This document shows positions 1-10,203 of a stretch of DNA of 64,000 nucleotides, one piece after another. Position 1 is the first letter of the stretch, and every line of letters begins with the position of its first letter. Source of the stretch: Acidobacteriota bacterium (lineage in GTDB: Bacteria; Acidobacteriota; Thermoanaerobaculia; UBA5066); contig RHKY01000003.1 of NCBI GenBank assembly GCA_008363385.1, positions 1 through 64,000 of the forward strand, in the 5' to 3' direction. A program made the translations under genes and the position numbers. The notes under the pieces were generated by a model. It was not told the DNA's origin, searched no databases, and saw only the letters and a list, made by a program, of their open reading frames with translations.

Positions 1-3000
1 CCTCGAAGCAGGTCGTGCCGGTCACGTCGACGCCGCCCACCTGCGGGGTCAGGGCCGTGGCCGTGCAGTCGTCGGTGGCGGTGCCGCCGGCGAGGAACGC
101 GGCCAGCGTCGCGCTCGTGTCGGAGTCGGCGCCGCCGAACGTGCCGCAGCAGAGCGTCTGGAAGACGACGACGTCGGACGGCGGGGTGACGACCGGGGCC
201 GTCGAGTCGGCGGTGACGGTCGTGGTGGTCGAGCCCGGGGCCGAGGTGCAGCCGTTCAGCGTCACGGTGACGAAGAAGGTGCCGCCGTCGGCCGGCTGGG
301 CGTTGGTGATCGTCGGGTTCTGGGTGGCGGAGTTGAAGCTGTTCGGGCCGGTCCAGGCGTACGTGGCGCCCGCGATCGTCGGCGTCGTCAGGTGGATCGT
401 CTCGCCCTGGCAGACCGTCGCCTCGCTGCTCGCCAGGGGCGGGTTCGGCAGGGCGCTCGACACCGTGGTCGTCGCGGTGGCGCTGTCGTTCCCCGCGTTG
501 GGATCGCCGGTGGTCGTCGAGACGGTGGCCGTGTTGCTCAGGACAGTCGAGTCCGCCACGCAGCCGTCGACGTGGACGGTGAGCGTGAAGATCGTGCTGA
601 AGCCGGACGGGAACGACGCGAAGCTGCAGGAGACGGTGCCGCCGGAGCCCACCGCCGGGGTGGTGCAGGTCCAGCCGGTGGCGGGCAGGTCGACGAAGGT
701 CGTCCCCGCCGGCAGCGTGTCGGTCCAGGAGGCGTTGGTCGCGGCGGCGGGACCGGCGTTCGTCACCGTCACGGTGTAGGTCAGGTCGGTGCCGGCGACG
801 ACCGGGTCGGGCGAGTCGGTCTTGGTGATCGAGAGGTCGGCCCCGACCCACTCGTCGGCCCCGATGTCCGGGGTCGCCGCGTCGCGGGCGTCACCGTCGA
901 TGTCGTCGGTCACCGCCGCGATCGGCGTGCCCGTGGCGATCATCGGGCTTCCGCCCTGCAGGTGCAGGTCGGCCGGCGCCGTCGCCGTGACGAACAGCGG
1001 GTCGACCGCCTGGGAGTTGGCGTCCTGACCGGTGGCCGTCTGCCAGGCGGCGAGGGTGGCGCGGGCGCTCGTGAGGAACCCGACGTTCTGGGCGAAGTAG
1101 TCGTTGTAGTCGATGGTCGAGAAGATCGCGGCGCCAGCGGTGGAGGCGTCGTAGACGCCGTACCGCGTCCCGTTGGTCTGGGTGCTCGCGAAGACGTTGT
1201 CGCGCAGGTCGATGGAGCCCGCCGTCGTGACCGCGGCGGCGATGTTCAGCGCGGCGGTGGTCGCGGCGATCGTCTGGTTCGTGTTGAGGAGGACGGAGTT
1301 GTGGTAGATGTTGTAGCCGCCCCCGGCGTCGATCATGATCCCGTAGCCGTTGTCGTTCGCGGCCACTCCGCCGGCCCAGCCGTAAGAGGCGACGTCGGAG
1401 ATGAAGTTGTTCGCGATCGTCAGGTTCGACGCGGTCGTGGAGGCCCCGAGGTAGATCCCGGCGCTCCCGTAGCCGAGAGTGTTCGTGTGCTTGATGTCGC
1501 TGATCTGGTTCCGGGCGATCGTCCCGCCGTTGACGGCGAGTCCGACGAAGATCCCCGTCATGATCGAGGTGGACCCCGAGGTCGAGACGACCCCGCGGAT
1601 CACGTTGTCCGTCACGACGAAGCCCTGGGCGTTCCCGACGAGGATCCCACGGAAGATGTTCTTGTCCGCCGCCACGGTCGAGCCGAACTCGTTCCCCGTG
1701 ACCAACCAGCCGGTGTCGGGCGTCGTGGCGTTGCCCCGGAGGTAGACCGAGTTCTGGACCCGGTAGATCGCGTTGTTCTGGATCGTGATGTTCGAGTTTG
1801 ACGCCTCGGCGTCGTTCCCGAGCGTCGTGCCGCTCCCCGACAGGATCCCCGCGATCGCCCGGACGCCGGCCGCGCCGGAGAGGACGCAGTTCTTGACCGT
1901 CGTGTTCAGGGCGCCGTCGGCGGCAGAGGCGCTCGCGATCCAGATGACGGTGCCGTTCGCGTTGCCGTCCGTGATGGCCAGGCTGCGGTCCGTCCCGCCC
2001 GACAGCGATCCGTCGATCGTGACCCCGTCCGCTCCGTTGAGCTTGATCAGGCCCGCGAAGCCGGTGGAGGTGCCGGAGATCGTGCGCGCCGCGCCGGTCG
2101 GCTTGATGGTGACGGTCCAGCCCCCGGCCAGCTGGTTCAGGGCAATCGCCCCGGTCTCGCCCGCCAGGTCGGCCGCGATGTCGATGACGATGTTGCCGGT
2201 CGCCCCGACGGCGTTGAGCTCCTCGAAGATGCCGCCCGGGTTGGTGAGCGACGGGAAGCTGCCCGGGACGGTGTAGGTGCCGCCGGCCAGCGGGTCCTTG
2301 ACCTGGAACGACCCGGTGACCTGGTCGTTGGTCGCGTTGGCGTCGGCGGTGGTGACGGCCGCGGTCGTGCTGTAGCTGCCGGCCGTGGTGAAGGCCGGGG
2401 CGGCGGTGAAGGTGACGGTGACCGTCTGGCCGGGGTTGATCGCCGGGATGACCTGCGGGTCGGAGTAAGCGTAGCCGCCGGGACCCGTGATCGTGAACTG
2501 GACTCCGACGCCCGCCTGGGCGGCGACCCCGACGTTCTGGAAGGACGCCTGCGGCGTGACGCTGGCTCCGTTCAGGACGATGCTGCCGTTGGCCGGGACG
2601 ACGATCGCCGTCGCGGCGATGTCGTTGGCGGGCGGCGCGACGCCGGTGAACTCGTCCGCTCCGATGTCGGGGGCGGTGCCGTTCGGCCGGGCGTCGCCGT
2701 CGATGTCGGCAAGGACCCCGGTGACGCCCGTCCCGACGCCGCCGGACTCGAGCTGGGTCACCGTGGCGGCCGGGATGTGCAGGTCCGTGGCGGAGGTGAA
2801 CGGCGCGCCGAAGTTCTTGGCGAAGGAGAGGCTGTCGTTGGTTCCCGCCAGGGAGAGCGTGCTGCTGTAGGCCCGGAAGTTCGTCGCGGGCGTCGTGGCG
2901 CTCGGGTCGAAGTTCGAGACGAGGTAGAAGTTGGTCCCGGCCGTCGTCCCGACCTGCGCGAGGCCCTGACGGGCGGTGTCGCTGCCGCTGTAGTAGCCGT

Positions 3001-4597
3001 TGTTGTCGAGCGTGAGGTTCATCGCGCTCGTGCCGCCGGAGGGGAGGAAGACCGAGACGTGGGCGATGCTCGTCGTGCCGCCCGAGAGCGTGTTCGAGAA
3101 GACGTTGTTCCGGACGTCGAGGCCGGTCTGGCCCGTGCCGACGACGGCGAAGGCGGAGGTCAGGATGCTCGACGCCGCCGTCCCGAGGAGCGTCCCCGAG
3201 AGGTTGACCGAGTTGTGGTAGACCCTGTGCAGGGTCCCCCCGGCGATCTTGATGCCGTAGACGCCGAAGGTGGTCGAGAACGCGCCGCCGCCCGACATGT
3301 TCATGTTGACGTCGGAGACGAAGTTGTTGCGCAGGGTGACGGTCGTGCCCGCGGAGAGCAGGATCCCGGTCGCGCCGTAGGTCGTGGCGTTGCGGTTGTA
3401 GACGGTCGTGACCTTGTTCAGCTCGACCGTGCCGGACGTGGGCGTCCCCCCGACGTCGATGCCGGCGGTCCCGGAGCTCGACGACATGGCCTGGACGTTC
3501 GTGATCAGGTTCTCGCTGACGGTGTATGTGCCGGTGGCGGAGCTGATCAGGATCCCCTTGACCGCGCCCGTGCCGCCGTTCTGGGCGGGGTTCGTGATCG
3601 TGTTGTTCCCGATCGTCACGGACGTGCCGATCGCGGTGTTCAGCTCGATCGTGGAGATCGTCGTCCCGACGTAGGACATCAGGTTCGTGAGGGTGTTCCC
3701 GGTGACAGTGATCGCGCTCGTGCCCGCCACCCAGATGCCCTTCGTGTAGACGGTCGTCGCGGGAGAGGTGTACGGCGGCGTGGCGGGCGAGGGGGTGCCC
3801 TGATCCCCGACGAGGTTGGCGGTGATCGTGACGCCGTTCGAGACCGCGGCGGAAGCGCCGTTGAAGACGACGGCCCGGGCGGCGGCGTTGACCCAGTTGT
3901 TGTGGATCAGGAGGTTGTTGATCGTCGTCGTGGCCGGCGCCGTCGTCGACGTCACGGACGTGACGGCGGTCGGCGCGTCGGTGGCGGTCGTGCCGCCGTT
4001 GCCGCCGGCGAAGATGCCGAAGCTGGCGTTGGAGGACCCTGTCGTCGACGTGGCCCCGCTGGCGTTTCCGCCCGTCACATTACCGAGGAGGATGCAGTTC
4101 TGGATCGTGATGTTGTCCGAGCTCGTCACCGCGGTCGAGTTCGCGATCCGGATGACGGACCCGTACGTCGTCGCGGCGGTGGCGGTGTTCTGGATCGTCA
4201 GGTCCCGGTTGATCCCCGGGGTCCCCGGGTTGTCCCCGTCGATCGTGACGTTGTCGGCGCCCTTGAGCTGGATCACGCCGAACCCCTGGGCGGGGTTCCC
4301 GCTGACGGACACGCCGTCGGCGGACGGGTAGATGACGACGGAGGTGTAGAGAGCCGGGCCCGCCCCGCTGCTGTTCAGCGTGGCGGGGGTCGTCCCCTCT
4401 GTCGTGCTCACCGCGATGTCGATCGAGATCGCGCCCTGGTGCGTGCCGGCGTTGATGGCGTCGAACGCGCCCTTGAGGGTCGCGTAGGTGGCCGCCGGTG
4501 TCCCGGCGGTGGCCGTCACGTTCACGTTCTGCGCCGAAGCGGTCGCGCAGACGAGCAGCGAGACGGCCAAGCAGGCAAGTGTCAGCGCTCTTCTCAT
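1..4597 (-). CDS. Giant secreted beta-helix / DUF11 / Ig-like protein, 3' end beyond window
   Basis: This is one unbroken minus-strand frame; I checked it at both ends and at two interior points. It starts at ATG 4597, preceded by AGGAGA. An in-frame ATG at 4609 has no ribosome site. Residues 1-23 are a signal peptide ending near ATASAQ. Two parallel beta-helix (NosD/pectate-lyase-like) modules follow, about residues 30-645 and 770-1245. They are rich in short NITIQNC / NNFISDV-type strands, and each ends with a D(I)DGDAR...DIGADE signature. A CARDB-like segment lies between them. Then come a DUF11 repeat (DLSITKTDSPDPVVAGTDLT, ~1250), an Ig/PKD-like domain with an ATYAWTGPN motif, and the start of the HYR-like domain seen near the C-termini of the two dockerin proteins upstream. 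About 1,530 residues are visible. By analogy the missing end should carry a dockerin repeat. Likely a cell-surface or released binding protein; the ligand is unknown. Confidence 0.85.
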   Translation of the reverse strand, partial: MRRALTLACLAVSLLVCATASAQNVNVTATAGTPAATYATLKGAFDAINAGTHQGAISIDIAVSTTEGTTPATLNSSGAGPALYTSVVIYPSADGVSVSGNPAQGFGVIQLKGADNVTIDGDNPGTPGINRDLTIQNTATAATTYGSVIRIANSTAVTSSDNITIQNCILLGNVTGGNASGATSTTGSSNASFGIFAGGNGGTTATDAPTAVTSVTSTTAPATTTINNLLIHNNWVNAAARAVVFNGASAAVSNGVTITANLVGDQGTPSPATPPYTSPATTVYTKGIWVAGTSAITVTGNTLTNLMSYVGTTISTIELNTAIGTSVTIGNNTITNPAQNGGTGAVKGILISSATGTYTVSENLITNVQAMSSSSGTAGIDVGGTPTSGTVELNKVTTVYNRNATTYGATGILLSAGTTVTLRNNFVSDVNMNMSGGGAFSTTFGVYGIKIAGGTLHRVYHNSVNLSGTLLGTAASSILTSAFAVVGTGQTGLDVRNNVFSNTLSGGTTSIAHVSVFLPSGGTSAMNLTLDNNGYYSGSDTARQGLAQVGTTAGTNFYLVSNFDPSATTPATNFRAYSSTLSLAGTNDSLSFAKNFGAPFTSATDLHIPAATVTQLESGGVGTGVTGVLADIDGDARPNGTAPDIGADEFTGVAPPANDIAATAIVVPANGSIVLNGASVTPQASFQNVGVAAQAGVGVQFTITGPGGYAYSDPQVIPAINPGQTVTVTFTAAPAFTTAGSYSTTAAVTTADANATNDQVTGSFQVKDPLAGGTYTVPGSFPSLTNPGGIFEELNAVGATGNIVIDIAADLAGETGAIALNQLAGGWTVTIKPTGAARTISGTSTGFAGLIKLNGADGVTIDGSLSGGTDRSLAITDGNANGTVIWIASASAADGALNTTVKNCVLSGAAGVRAIAGILSGSGTTLGNDAEASNSNITIQNNAIYRVQNSVYLRGNATTPDTGWLVTGNEFGSTVAADKNIFRGILVGNAQGFVVTDNVIRGVVSTSGSTSIMTGIFVGLAVNGGTIARNQISDIKHTNTLGYGSAGIYLGASTTASNLTIANNFISDVASYGWAGGVAANDNGYGIMIDAGGGYNIYHNSVLLNTNQTIAATTAALNIAAAVTTAGSIDLRDNVFASTQTNGTRYGVYDASTAGAAIFSTIDYNDYFAQNVGFLTSARATLAAWQTATGQDANSQAVDPLFVTATAPADLHLQGGSPMIATGTPIAAVTDDIDGDARDAATPDIGADEWVGADLSITKTDSPDPVVAGTDLTYTVTVTNAGPAAATNASWTDTLPAGTTFVDLPATGWTCTTPAVGSGGTVSCSFASFPSGFSTIFTLTVHVDGCVADSTVLSNTATVSTTTGDPNAGNDSATATTTVSSALPNPPLASSEATVCQGETIHLTTPTIAGATYAWTGPNSFNSATQNPTITNAQPADGGTFFVTVTLNGCTSAPGSTTTTVTADSTAPVVTPPSDVVVFQTLCCGTFGGADSDTSATLAAFLAGGTATDDCTATALTPQVGGVDVTGTTCFE

Positions 4598-4948
4598 GTC
4601 TCTCCTCATCGAGATGGAATCAGGCCGGAGCCTGGAAGGTCGCGGAGGTGGCTCGACGTGAACGGCGTGCCGGCGGACGCACAGCGCCCCCCGTTCGGGG
4701 ACCGTCCCTGGATCGTGTCGGTGATTTCGGGAGGCCACGCGCACGCCGTCGGCGGCGCAGCCTATCACCTCCCTCGCGGCTCCGCCCGCTGCCTGTCGAA
4801 ACCGTCGGGGCGTGCGGAGAATGAACGATTCGGCCGATTCGAGCCGCTGGTCCCGGGCCGACGAGCACGCGCATCGACGCCGTGCCGCTGGCCCGGAACG
4901 CGGGCGCCCCGCGTGGGCGGGGCGCCGGGGGTCCGCCGGGAGACGGGG
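4598..4948. other. 351-bp intergenic region between cohesin-like gene and giant protein
   Basis: This is the only gap over 300 bases in the window. It contains a strong GC hairpin at 4903-4926, just after the cohesin-like gene. The short minus-strand frame at 4620-4874 is arginine/proline-rich with no ribosome site, and I do not regard it as a gene. I found no convincing -35/-10 pair for the giant gene, although its leader probably lies here. Confidence 0.5.
4903..4926 (-). terminator. Hairpin terminator after cohesin-like gene 1
   Basis: A perfect 10-bp stem (GGCGCCCCGC / GCGGGGCGCC, 4903-4912 with 4917-4926) with a 4-base loop lies 22 bases after the stop codon at 4949. There is no T-run, so termination is inferred from position and stability. 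Confidence 0.5.
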
Positions 4949-5566
4949 TCAGTTCGGCGCGGAGGAGACGGTCGCCTCGCCGCCGGCGACGTCGGCCGCC
5001 GGGAACGTGACCGGGCCGCCGCAGCCGCCGATCGCCGCCGTGGCGATGCCGCGCGTGCCGCCGGTGTGGAGCGTCGAGAGGCGGGCGGGGGCGCCGGCTG
5101 CGGTCCGCTTGAACGTGACGCGCACGACGCAGACGTCCCCCTGCGGGGTCGTGGCGGCCGTGCCCGCGTTCGGGTTGACGGCGTTGCAGTTGACGAACGA
5201 CTCGGCCGGGGTGCGGGTGTTGTTCGCGCAGGGCGGGGCGCCCCGGAACTCGCCGGGGGCCGAGGGGCAGGCGGCGGTCCCCACGAACGAGAGGAGCGAG
5301 GCGTCGTACCGGATCCCGAGGTTGTAGGCCCCGAGCGTGACCGGCACGGAGGCCGAACCGCCGCAGGTTCCCGTGGCCGCCGTCATGTCGACGGTCAGGT
5401 CGACGGTGAAGCTGGCTCCGGGGGCGGCGGCCTCCGCCGAGGGGGTGAGCCCGAGGCGGATGGTCCCGCCGACCGGCGCGCCCTGCGCCAGGAGCGGCGC
5501 CGTGCCGAGGAGGGCCGAGAGCGGCAGGGCCGCGACGGCCGTGCGGAGGTGTGAGGCGATTCTCAT
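4949..5566 (-). CDS. Small secreted protein with a single cohesin-like domain (copy 1)
   Basis: 205 residues: signal peptide (cut near LLAQ, residue 28) then one ~150-residue beta-sandwich. The order of motifs matches cohesins: a GASFTVDLTVD strand early, then LGAYNLGIRYDASLLSFVG (the YDxxxL core), then VCVVRVTFKRTAAG near the end. Six to seven cysteines suggest disulfides, in keeping with secretion. There is no membrane anchor, sortase signal or second cohesin, so it is not a scaffoldin. It starts 41 bases after the dockerin-bearing gene upstream and is very similar along its full length to the copy at 10204-10824. Role (inference): secreted binding partner for the dockerin tails nearby. Family assignment rests on motif reading, so an unrelated cohesin/CBM-like sandwich is possible. 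Confidence 0.7.
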   Translation of the reverse strand: MRIASHLRTAVAALPLSALLGTAPLLAQGAPVGGTIRLGLTPSAEAAAPGASFTVDLTVDMTAATGTCGGSASVPVTLGAYNLGIRYDASLLSFVGTAACPSAPGEFRGAPPCANNTRTPAESFVNCNAVNPNAGTAATTPQGDVCVVRVTFKRTAAGAPARLSTLHTGGTRGIATAAIGGCGGPVTFPAADVAGGEATVSSAPN

Positions 5567-5606
5567 CGGTTCGGTCCTCGCGGCCGTCCGGTCCCGCGCA
5601 CCCCGG

Positions 5607-8600
5607 TCAGGGGGCCAGGCACGACACGGCGAAGTTGAAGTAGGACTGGAGGATGACCATGTCGGCCGGGTCCACGAAGGTGTCGTGCGTCAGGTCGGCG
5701 AGCCCGACCGGCGCCGCGAACGGCGGGACGCCCGGGGTGGCGGCGAAGTTGAAGTAGGACTGGAGGACGACCATGTCGGCCGGGTCGACCGACCCGCCGA
5801 GGTCCAGGTCGCCGAAGAGCCGGACGGTGACGCTGGAGGAGGCCGTCCCGACGTTGCCGGCGGCGTCCTGGTAGCGGAAGTCGACGCTCGTCGTCCCCGC
5901 CTCGAAGCAGGTGGCGTTCGTCGCGTCGACGCCCCCGACCTGGGGCGCGAGCCGCGCCGGCGCCGGGTCGCAGCCGTCCGTGGCGCTCCCGCCCGCGAGG
6001 AACGCCGCGAGCGCCGCGCTCGAGGTGCCCGTCGCGCCGCCCGAGGCGCCGCAGCAGAGAGGCTGGTCGACGGTGACCGCGGCCGGGGCGGTGACGCTGG
6101 GGTCGGTGACGTCGGGCACGACGGTGACGGTCACCTTCGAGGTGTTCCCCGAGGTGCAGCCGCCCGCCGTGGCGACGGTCAGGTCGTACGTCGTCGTCGT
6201 GGTCGGCGAGGCCGTCGGCGTGCAGGAGGTCGGGTCGTCGAGGCCGGTCGCCGGCGTCCACGAGCAGGTGGCGCCGCCGGAGCCGCTCAGCGTCGTGGAC
6301 TGCCCGGGGCAGATGGTCGCTGCACCCGAGGCGGCCGCGGTGGGGCGGCCCCCGTCGGCGAGAGAGACGAAGCCGGAGATAGAGCCCGCGTAGCTGTTGC
6401 ACGTGGCGCTCGCCGTGGTGGCCGTGACGACCAGCTCGAACGGCGCCCCGGCGGGGACGGTGAACTGGAACGAGCCGGGGCCGCTGGGGTTCGACCCGAT
6501 GTCGCCCAGGAAGTTCGTGCAGCTCCCGTTGCCGGCGAACGACGGCGAGTAGGCCGCCAGGAAGACGTTGCCGTTGCACGTCCCGGGCGAGTTCACGTTC
6601 ACGGTGTAGCAGCGCGGGGCGGCGGCGGCGTTGGCGTACGCGAGCTCGTCGTAGTAGAAGGTGCCCGTGACGGTCGGGGCGGTGCACGTCTTGCCCGCGC
6701 AGCCGGTCGGGACTCCGTCGCGGTACTGGCGCGGGTTCTGAGAGAGGTCCGTCGCCGCGATGCTCCCGGAGAAGGCCTGGGCGGGGGCGGCGCAGGTCGG
6801 GATCTGGAAGGTGCGGGTCACGGTCCCCGCGGCCGAGGTCACGTCCACGTTCACGGCGATCTCCGTCCCGCAGACGAAGCCGGGCGAGGTGGCCAGCTCG
6901 AACGGGACGGCGTTGGGGTCTCCGGCACCCGTCGTTCCGGAGCGGGATCGTGAGACGGAAGCACTCGTTCAGGTTGACCACGCCGTCGCCGTTCCCCTGG
7001 GAGTCGTCCAGGGTGACGGTGCCGACCTTCAGGTCGTCGTCGCCGTCGACGACGAAGTCCTGCGCCACCGTCCCGCCGTTCGTTATGGTGAGGGAGGCCG
7101 AGGCCGGGACGACGGAGGAGCAGGCGTTCCGCGGCGCGGCGGCGGTGACCGTGTAGGTCCCCGTCCGGCCCGCCAGCTCGTACGCGCCGGAGGCGACGGC
7201 GGCGCCGGAGTAGAGGCCGGCGCTGACGAGGGCCCCCGGGACCGGAGCCCCGGTCTCGGCGAACGTGACCGTGCCGGCCACCTTCCCCCACGTCTCGGGG
7301 CTGCAGCTGGCGGGGGCGTACGTCGCCGTCCCGATCCAGTTCGACCAGTTGAAGGAGCCGTTGGCGGGCTGGAACTCGGCCTGGTACCAGAAGGTGCAGC
7401 CGTCCCGCGGGTCGACGTTCATCGTGGAGTAGTCGCCCCAGCGGTTCCCGGTCCCCGTCTGGACCCCGACGCCGGCCTTCAGGACCGTGTCGCCGGTCAT
7501 CGTCCCGGGCGGGTCGCCGGCCAGGCGCCCGGCCACGCTCACCTCCGGGATGACGGCGGGGACCACGGGCGGGCCCGCGGCGGCGCGCGCCGAGCGGGAG
7601 TAGCCGAGGGCGATGTTGCCGGAGGCGTCCATCGCGATGGAGCCCATGAAGCGGTTCGTGTTGTCGGGGGCGAAGGTCCCCGACTGGAAGAGCGTCGGGG
7701 TGCCCGTCTCGAGCCGGATCTCGTACCAGCGGACCGCCGCCTTGACCGGGGAGGTCCCGGCGATCGTGTGGTTCAGGACGACCGACTCGGTGGCGCCGAG
7801 GTTCCGGTAGGGCGCCCGGAACATCAGGCGCGAGGAGAGCGCGTCGAGCTGGTCGGCAGGGTCGGCGGCCGGCGTCGGCTGCGGGACGCAGCGGCGGTTG
7901 GCCTGCCCGTTCGAGGTGCAGGAGACCGAGGTCGTCGCGGTGATCGGGATGTCGGGGAGCGGCGTGACCGTCATCGCGGGCGTGGCGCCCCAGGTCGTGG
8001 CGAGGCTGACGACGCCGAGCGACGTCGTCGTCCTCTGCCAGAAGGCGTGCGCGGGCCGCCCCGGCGGGGGAGGCGTCAGGCCGTCGACGTCGGTCGTCAG
8101 GATGTTCGGCGCCGATGTGCCGCCGACGACGGCCGGGTTGGCGTAGGCCACCATCCGGGCCGGCAGCCCGACGAGCATCTGCGCGCGCTCGAAGGCGTAG
8201 AGGACGCCGTAGAGCCCCGTCGTGCAGTACGTGCCGCTCGAGCAGAAGCTCTTGCCCGTCATGTAGTAGGCGTCGGTCCAGGTGCTCAGCTTGGGGTAGT
8301 CGATGAAGTCGTCCGGCGAGCCGAAGACCGAGGGGAAGTCGTAGACGTACCAGGAGCCGGTCGGGTCGGGACCGGCGGAGACGGCCACGCACTGGTGGGA
8401 GTTCGCGGCCGGGTCCTCGGTCGCCCCGACGGCGAACTGGCTGATCTGCCACCGGTCGGCCAGGGAGTCGTACAAAACGATCGGGTCGCCGTCGTTGTGA
8501 CTGGCGCAGACCCCGCCGAGCGAGGTGAAGAGGACGTTTCCGGCGATCGGGAACCCCGGCGCCATGACGCCCGTCGCCTTGTCGAAGACGGCGATCCGGC

Positions 8601-9048
8601 TGTTGATCCACTGCACGTAGTGGTTGGGGCCGACGCTCCCGTCCGAGTCCGGCGGGGCGACCCCGGCGGCCGAGAGGCCCTGGAACCCGATCGTGCCGAG
8701 GCCGGGCGCGTCGCCCTTGCCCGGCTCCTTCTGGTCGACGTAGGCCCCCTGCGTCGGGCGCGGGGGACCTTCCGGCACCGGGCCCTCGTCCTCGCGGTTC
8801 GGGACGAGGCGCTGGGCGTCCGCAGGCGCGGCCTGCGGCGCGTGGAGCGCCAGGACCGACAGCGGCAGCGTCCGGGCCGGCGTCACAGGGTCGAGGATCC
8901 TGAGGAGGCCTCCGTCCGCGGCGCGCGTGAGCGTCCCGCGCATCGCGGGCTGCCGGGCGGGACCGTCGGTCGGGGGCTCGGCCGACAGGGCGGGGCCACA
9001 GAGGGCGGCCGCGAGCGGGAGGGCGAGGGCGAGGTGGAGGATCTTCAT
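5607..9048 (-). pseudogene. Large secreted dockerin-tailed protein, interrupted by a one-base frameshift
   Basis: Starts at ATG 9048 with a signal peptide (MKILHLALALPLAAALCGPALSAE). A ~450-residue propeller-like region begins at GTIGFQGLSAAGVAPPDSDG; it resembles the region in the gene at 10861. A carboxypeptidase-regulatory-like beta module follows (VAGTVTFAETGAPVPGALVS). After LRNDG the frame breaks: an extra G in the GGG at 6928-6930 shifts reading, and deleting it restores AGDPNAVPFELATSPGF and then the frame ending at 5607. The restored part carries a Cys-rich module, an Ig/PKD-like domain, an HYR-like domain (QVGGVDATNATCFEAG) and a C-terminal dockerin-like pair (GDLDLGGSVDPADMVVLQSY and ADLTHDTFVDPADMVILQSY). 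Intact coding sense on both sides suggests either a sequencing error or a very recent mutation. Uncorrected, the shifted frame runs on and the protein loses its dockerin. Confidence 0.8.
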
Positions 9049-9203
9049 CTCGGGGAGGCTCCTGCGTCGGCCGGCCGGGGGCGACGTCCAGCAGCAGGAG
9101 GCCGCTCCCGGCTGCCGGAGGGGTCCGTCTCGAGGTCGTCTCGTCGCCCGGCGCGGAGGTTAGGGGCGCCGGGGTGAGCCGTCAATCCGTTTCGCGGGCG
9201 TTG

Positions 9204-9209
9204 CACAAT
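9204..9209 (+). promoter_or_regulatory. Candidate -10 for a leaderless transcript
   Basis: CACAAT ends seven bases before ATG 9217, and that gene has no Shine-Dalgarno sequence. The spacing puts transcription start on or next to the ATG. No good -35 is seen. Confidence 0.3.
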
Positions 9210-9216
9210 CCGCCCG

Positions 9217-10149
9217 ATGGCCCGCCGGACCTTGCTCCTCTGCGCCCTCGCCCTCCTCCTCTGCGGGGGACCGGCCTCCGCCGCCGGGACGCTCCGGGAC
9301 GTCCTCGCGAGCGCGCTCGACTCGCGGCAGGTCCCGCCGGACCTCCTGGTCCACGCGGGCTGGAAAGCAGACTCCGTGACGTACCGGACGCTGGACGTCT
9401 GGGGCGACGGCGTCGGGATCTGGGACGGAACCGTGCAGCTCCGGCTCCCGGACGAGGCTCTCCTGGCGGTCGTGCGGAGCCTCCTTCACGCCGGGTTCCC
9501 CGAGATGGAAGCGGAGACGGCGGGGGACGGCAGGAAGGAGCAGGGGCTGAGGATCCGGTCCCGAGTCAGGGTGCGCGCGGGCGGGGCGGAGAAGGACGTC
9601 TTCCGGACGGTTCGCGGCGGGCCGAGCCCGGAGCTGGACCGCCTGGTCGGGGAGATCCGCGGGCTCTGCGAGGGGCCGGCCGCCTCCGGCGTGACGGCCT
9701 CGAGCCTCGGGGACGCGATCGCGAAGATGCGGCGCGGCGTCCTCTCCCCGCACGCCCTCCGCGTGACGTTCCAGCAGCTCTCGGAGACGGCGGACGAACG
9801 AGGGGTGCGGGCGGGCTGGATGCTCCGGATCGAGGGGCGCGACCTCTTGGTCCGCTCCGTCCGGCCCGGCGAGGGCGCCGGCCCCGTCGAGCCCCGGCGC
9901 CTCACGGACCGGGAGTGGCGCGCGCTCCTGTCGGGGCTCCGGAAGGCGAGCCTCGACGCGATGCCGCCGGTCCTCTTCTCCGAGAGGTACGAGGACCTCT
10001 CGGTCGGAGCCCTGGGACGCGAGAAGCAGGTGCAGGCTCGCAGGTTCGCCGGCTCGACGGCCGGTGGGAGCCCATCGCAGAAGGGGTACGAGAAGCTGCG
10101 CCGGGCGCTCCGCGAGCTCTACGACGCGTCGATCGCCTCCCGGCCCTGA
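9217..10149 (+). CDS. Secreted protein of unknown function
   Basis: 310 residues with a clear signal peptide (MARRTLLLCALALLLCGGPASAAG). The rest is soluble, mixed alpha/beta, with two similar halves. Each half seems to contain a beta pair followed by a helical stretch that ends in an LDRL/LRRAL-type segment. I do not recognise a family. It is the only plus-strand gene inside the secreted-protein island and separates the two dockerin/cohesin pairs, convergent with the upstream pair. A strong bidirectional hairpin follows its stop. Start chosen because the signal peptide begins there and a -10-like CACAAT is seven bases upstream. Confidence 0.8.
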   Translation: MARRTLLLCALALLLCGGPASAAGTLRDVLASALDSRQVPPDLLVHAGWKADSVTYRTLDVWGDGVGIWDGTVQLRLPDEALLAVVRSLLHAGFPEMEAETAGDGRKEQGLRIRSRVRVRAGGAEKDVFRTVRGGPSPELDRLVGEIRGLCEGPAASGVTASSLGDAIAKMRRGVLSPHALRVTFQQLSETADERGVRAGWMLRIEGRDLLVRSVRPGEGAGPVEPRRLTDREWRALLSGLRKASLDAMPPVLFSERYEDLSVGALGREKQVQARRFAGSTAGGSPSQKGYEKLRRALRELYDASIASRP

Positions 10150-10154
10150 AACGC

Positions 10155-10180
10155 GGACGCCCCGCCGCGGCGGGGCGTCC
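10155..10180. terminator. Bidirectional hairpin between convergent genes
   Basis: A perfect 12-bp stem (GGACGCCCCGCC / GGCGGGGCGTCC) sits six bases after the plus-strand stop and 24 bases beyond the minus-strand stop at 10204. Position suggests it serves both genes. Confidence 0.6.
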
Positions 10181-10203
10181 GGGACCAGGACCGGAACGGG
10201 CGG

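Noticed and set aside
392-1801. Long plus-strand frame of 469 codons, Arg/Asp/Val-rich, antisense to the giant protein
   Set aside because: Composition is that of a GC-rich antisense shadow; it has no domains, signal peptide or ribosome site, and the minus-strand frame has clear domains.
4620-4874. 84-codon minus-strand frame in the largest gap
   Set aside because: Arg/Pro/Gly-rich, no ribosome site, no recognisable motif.
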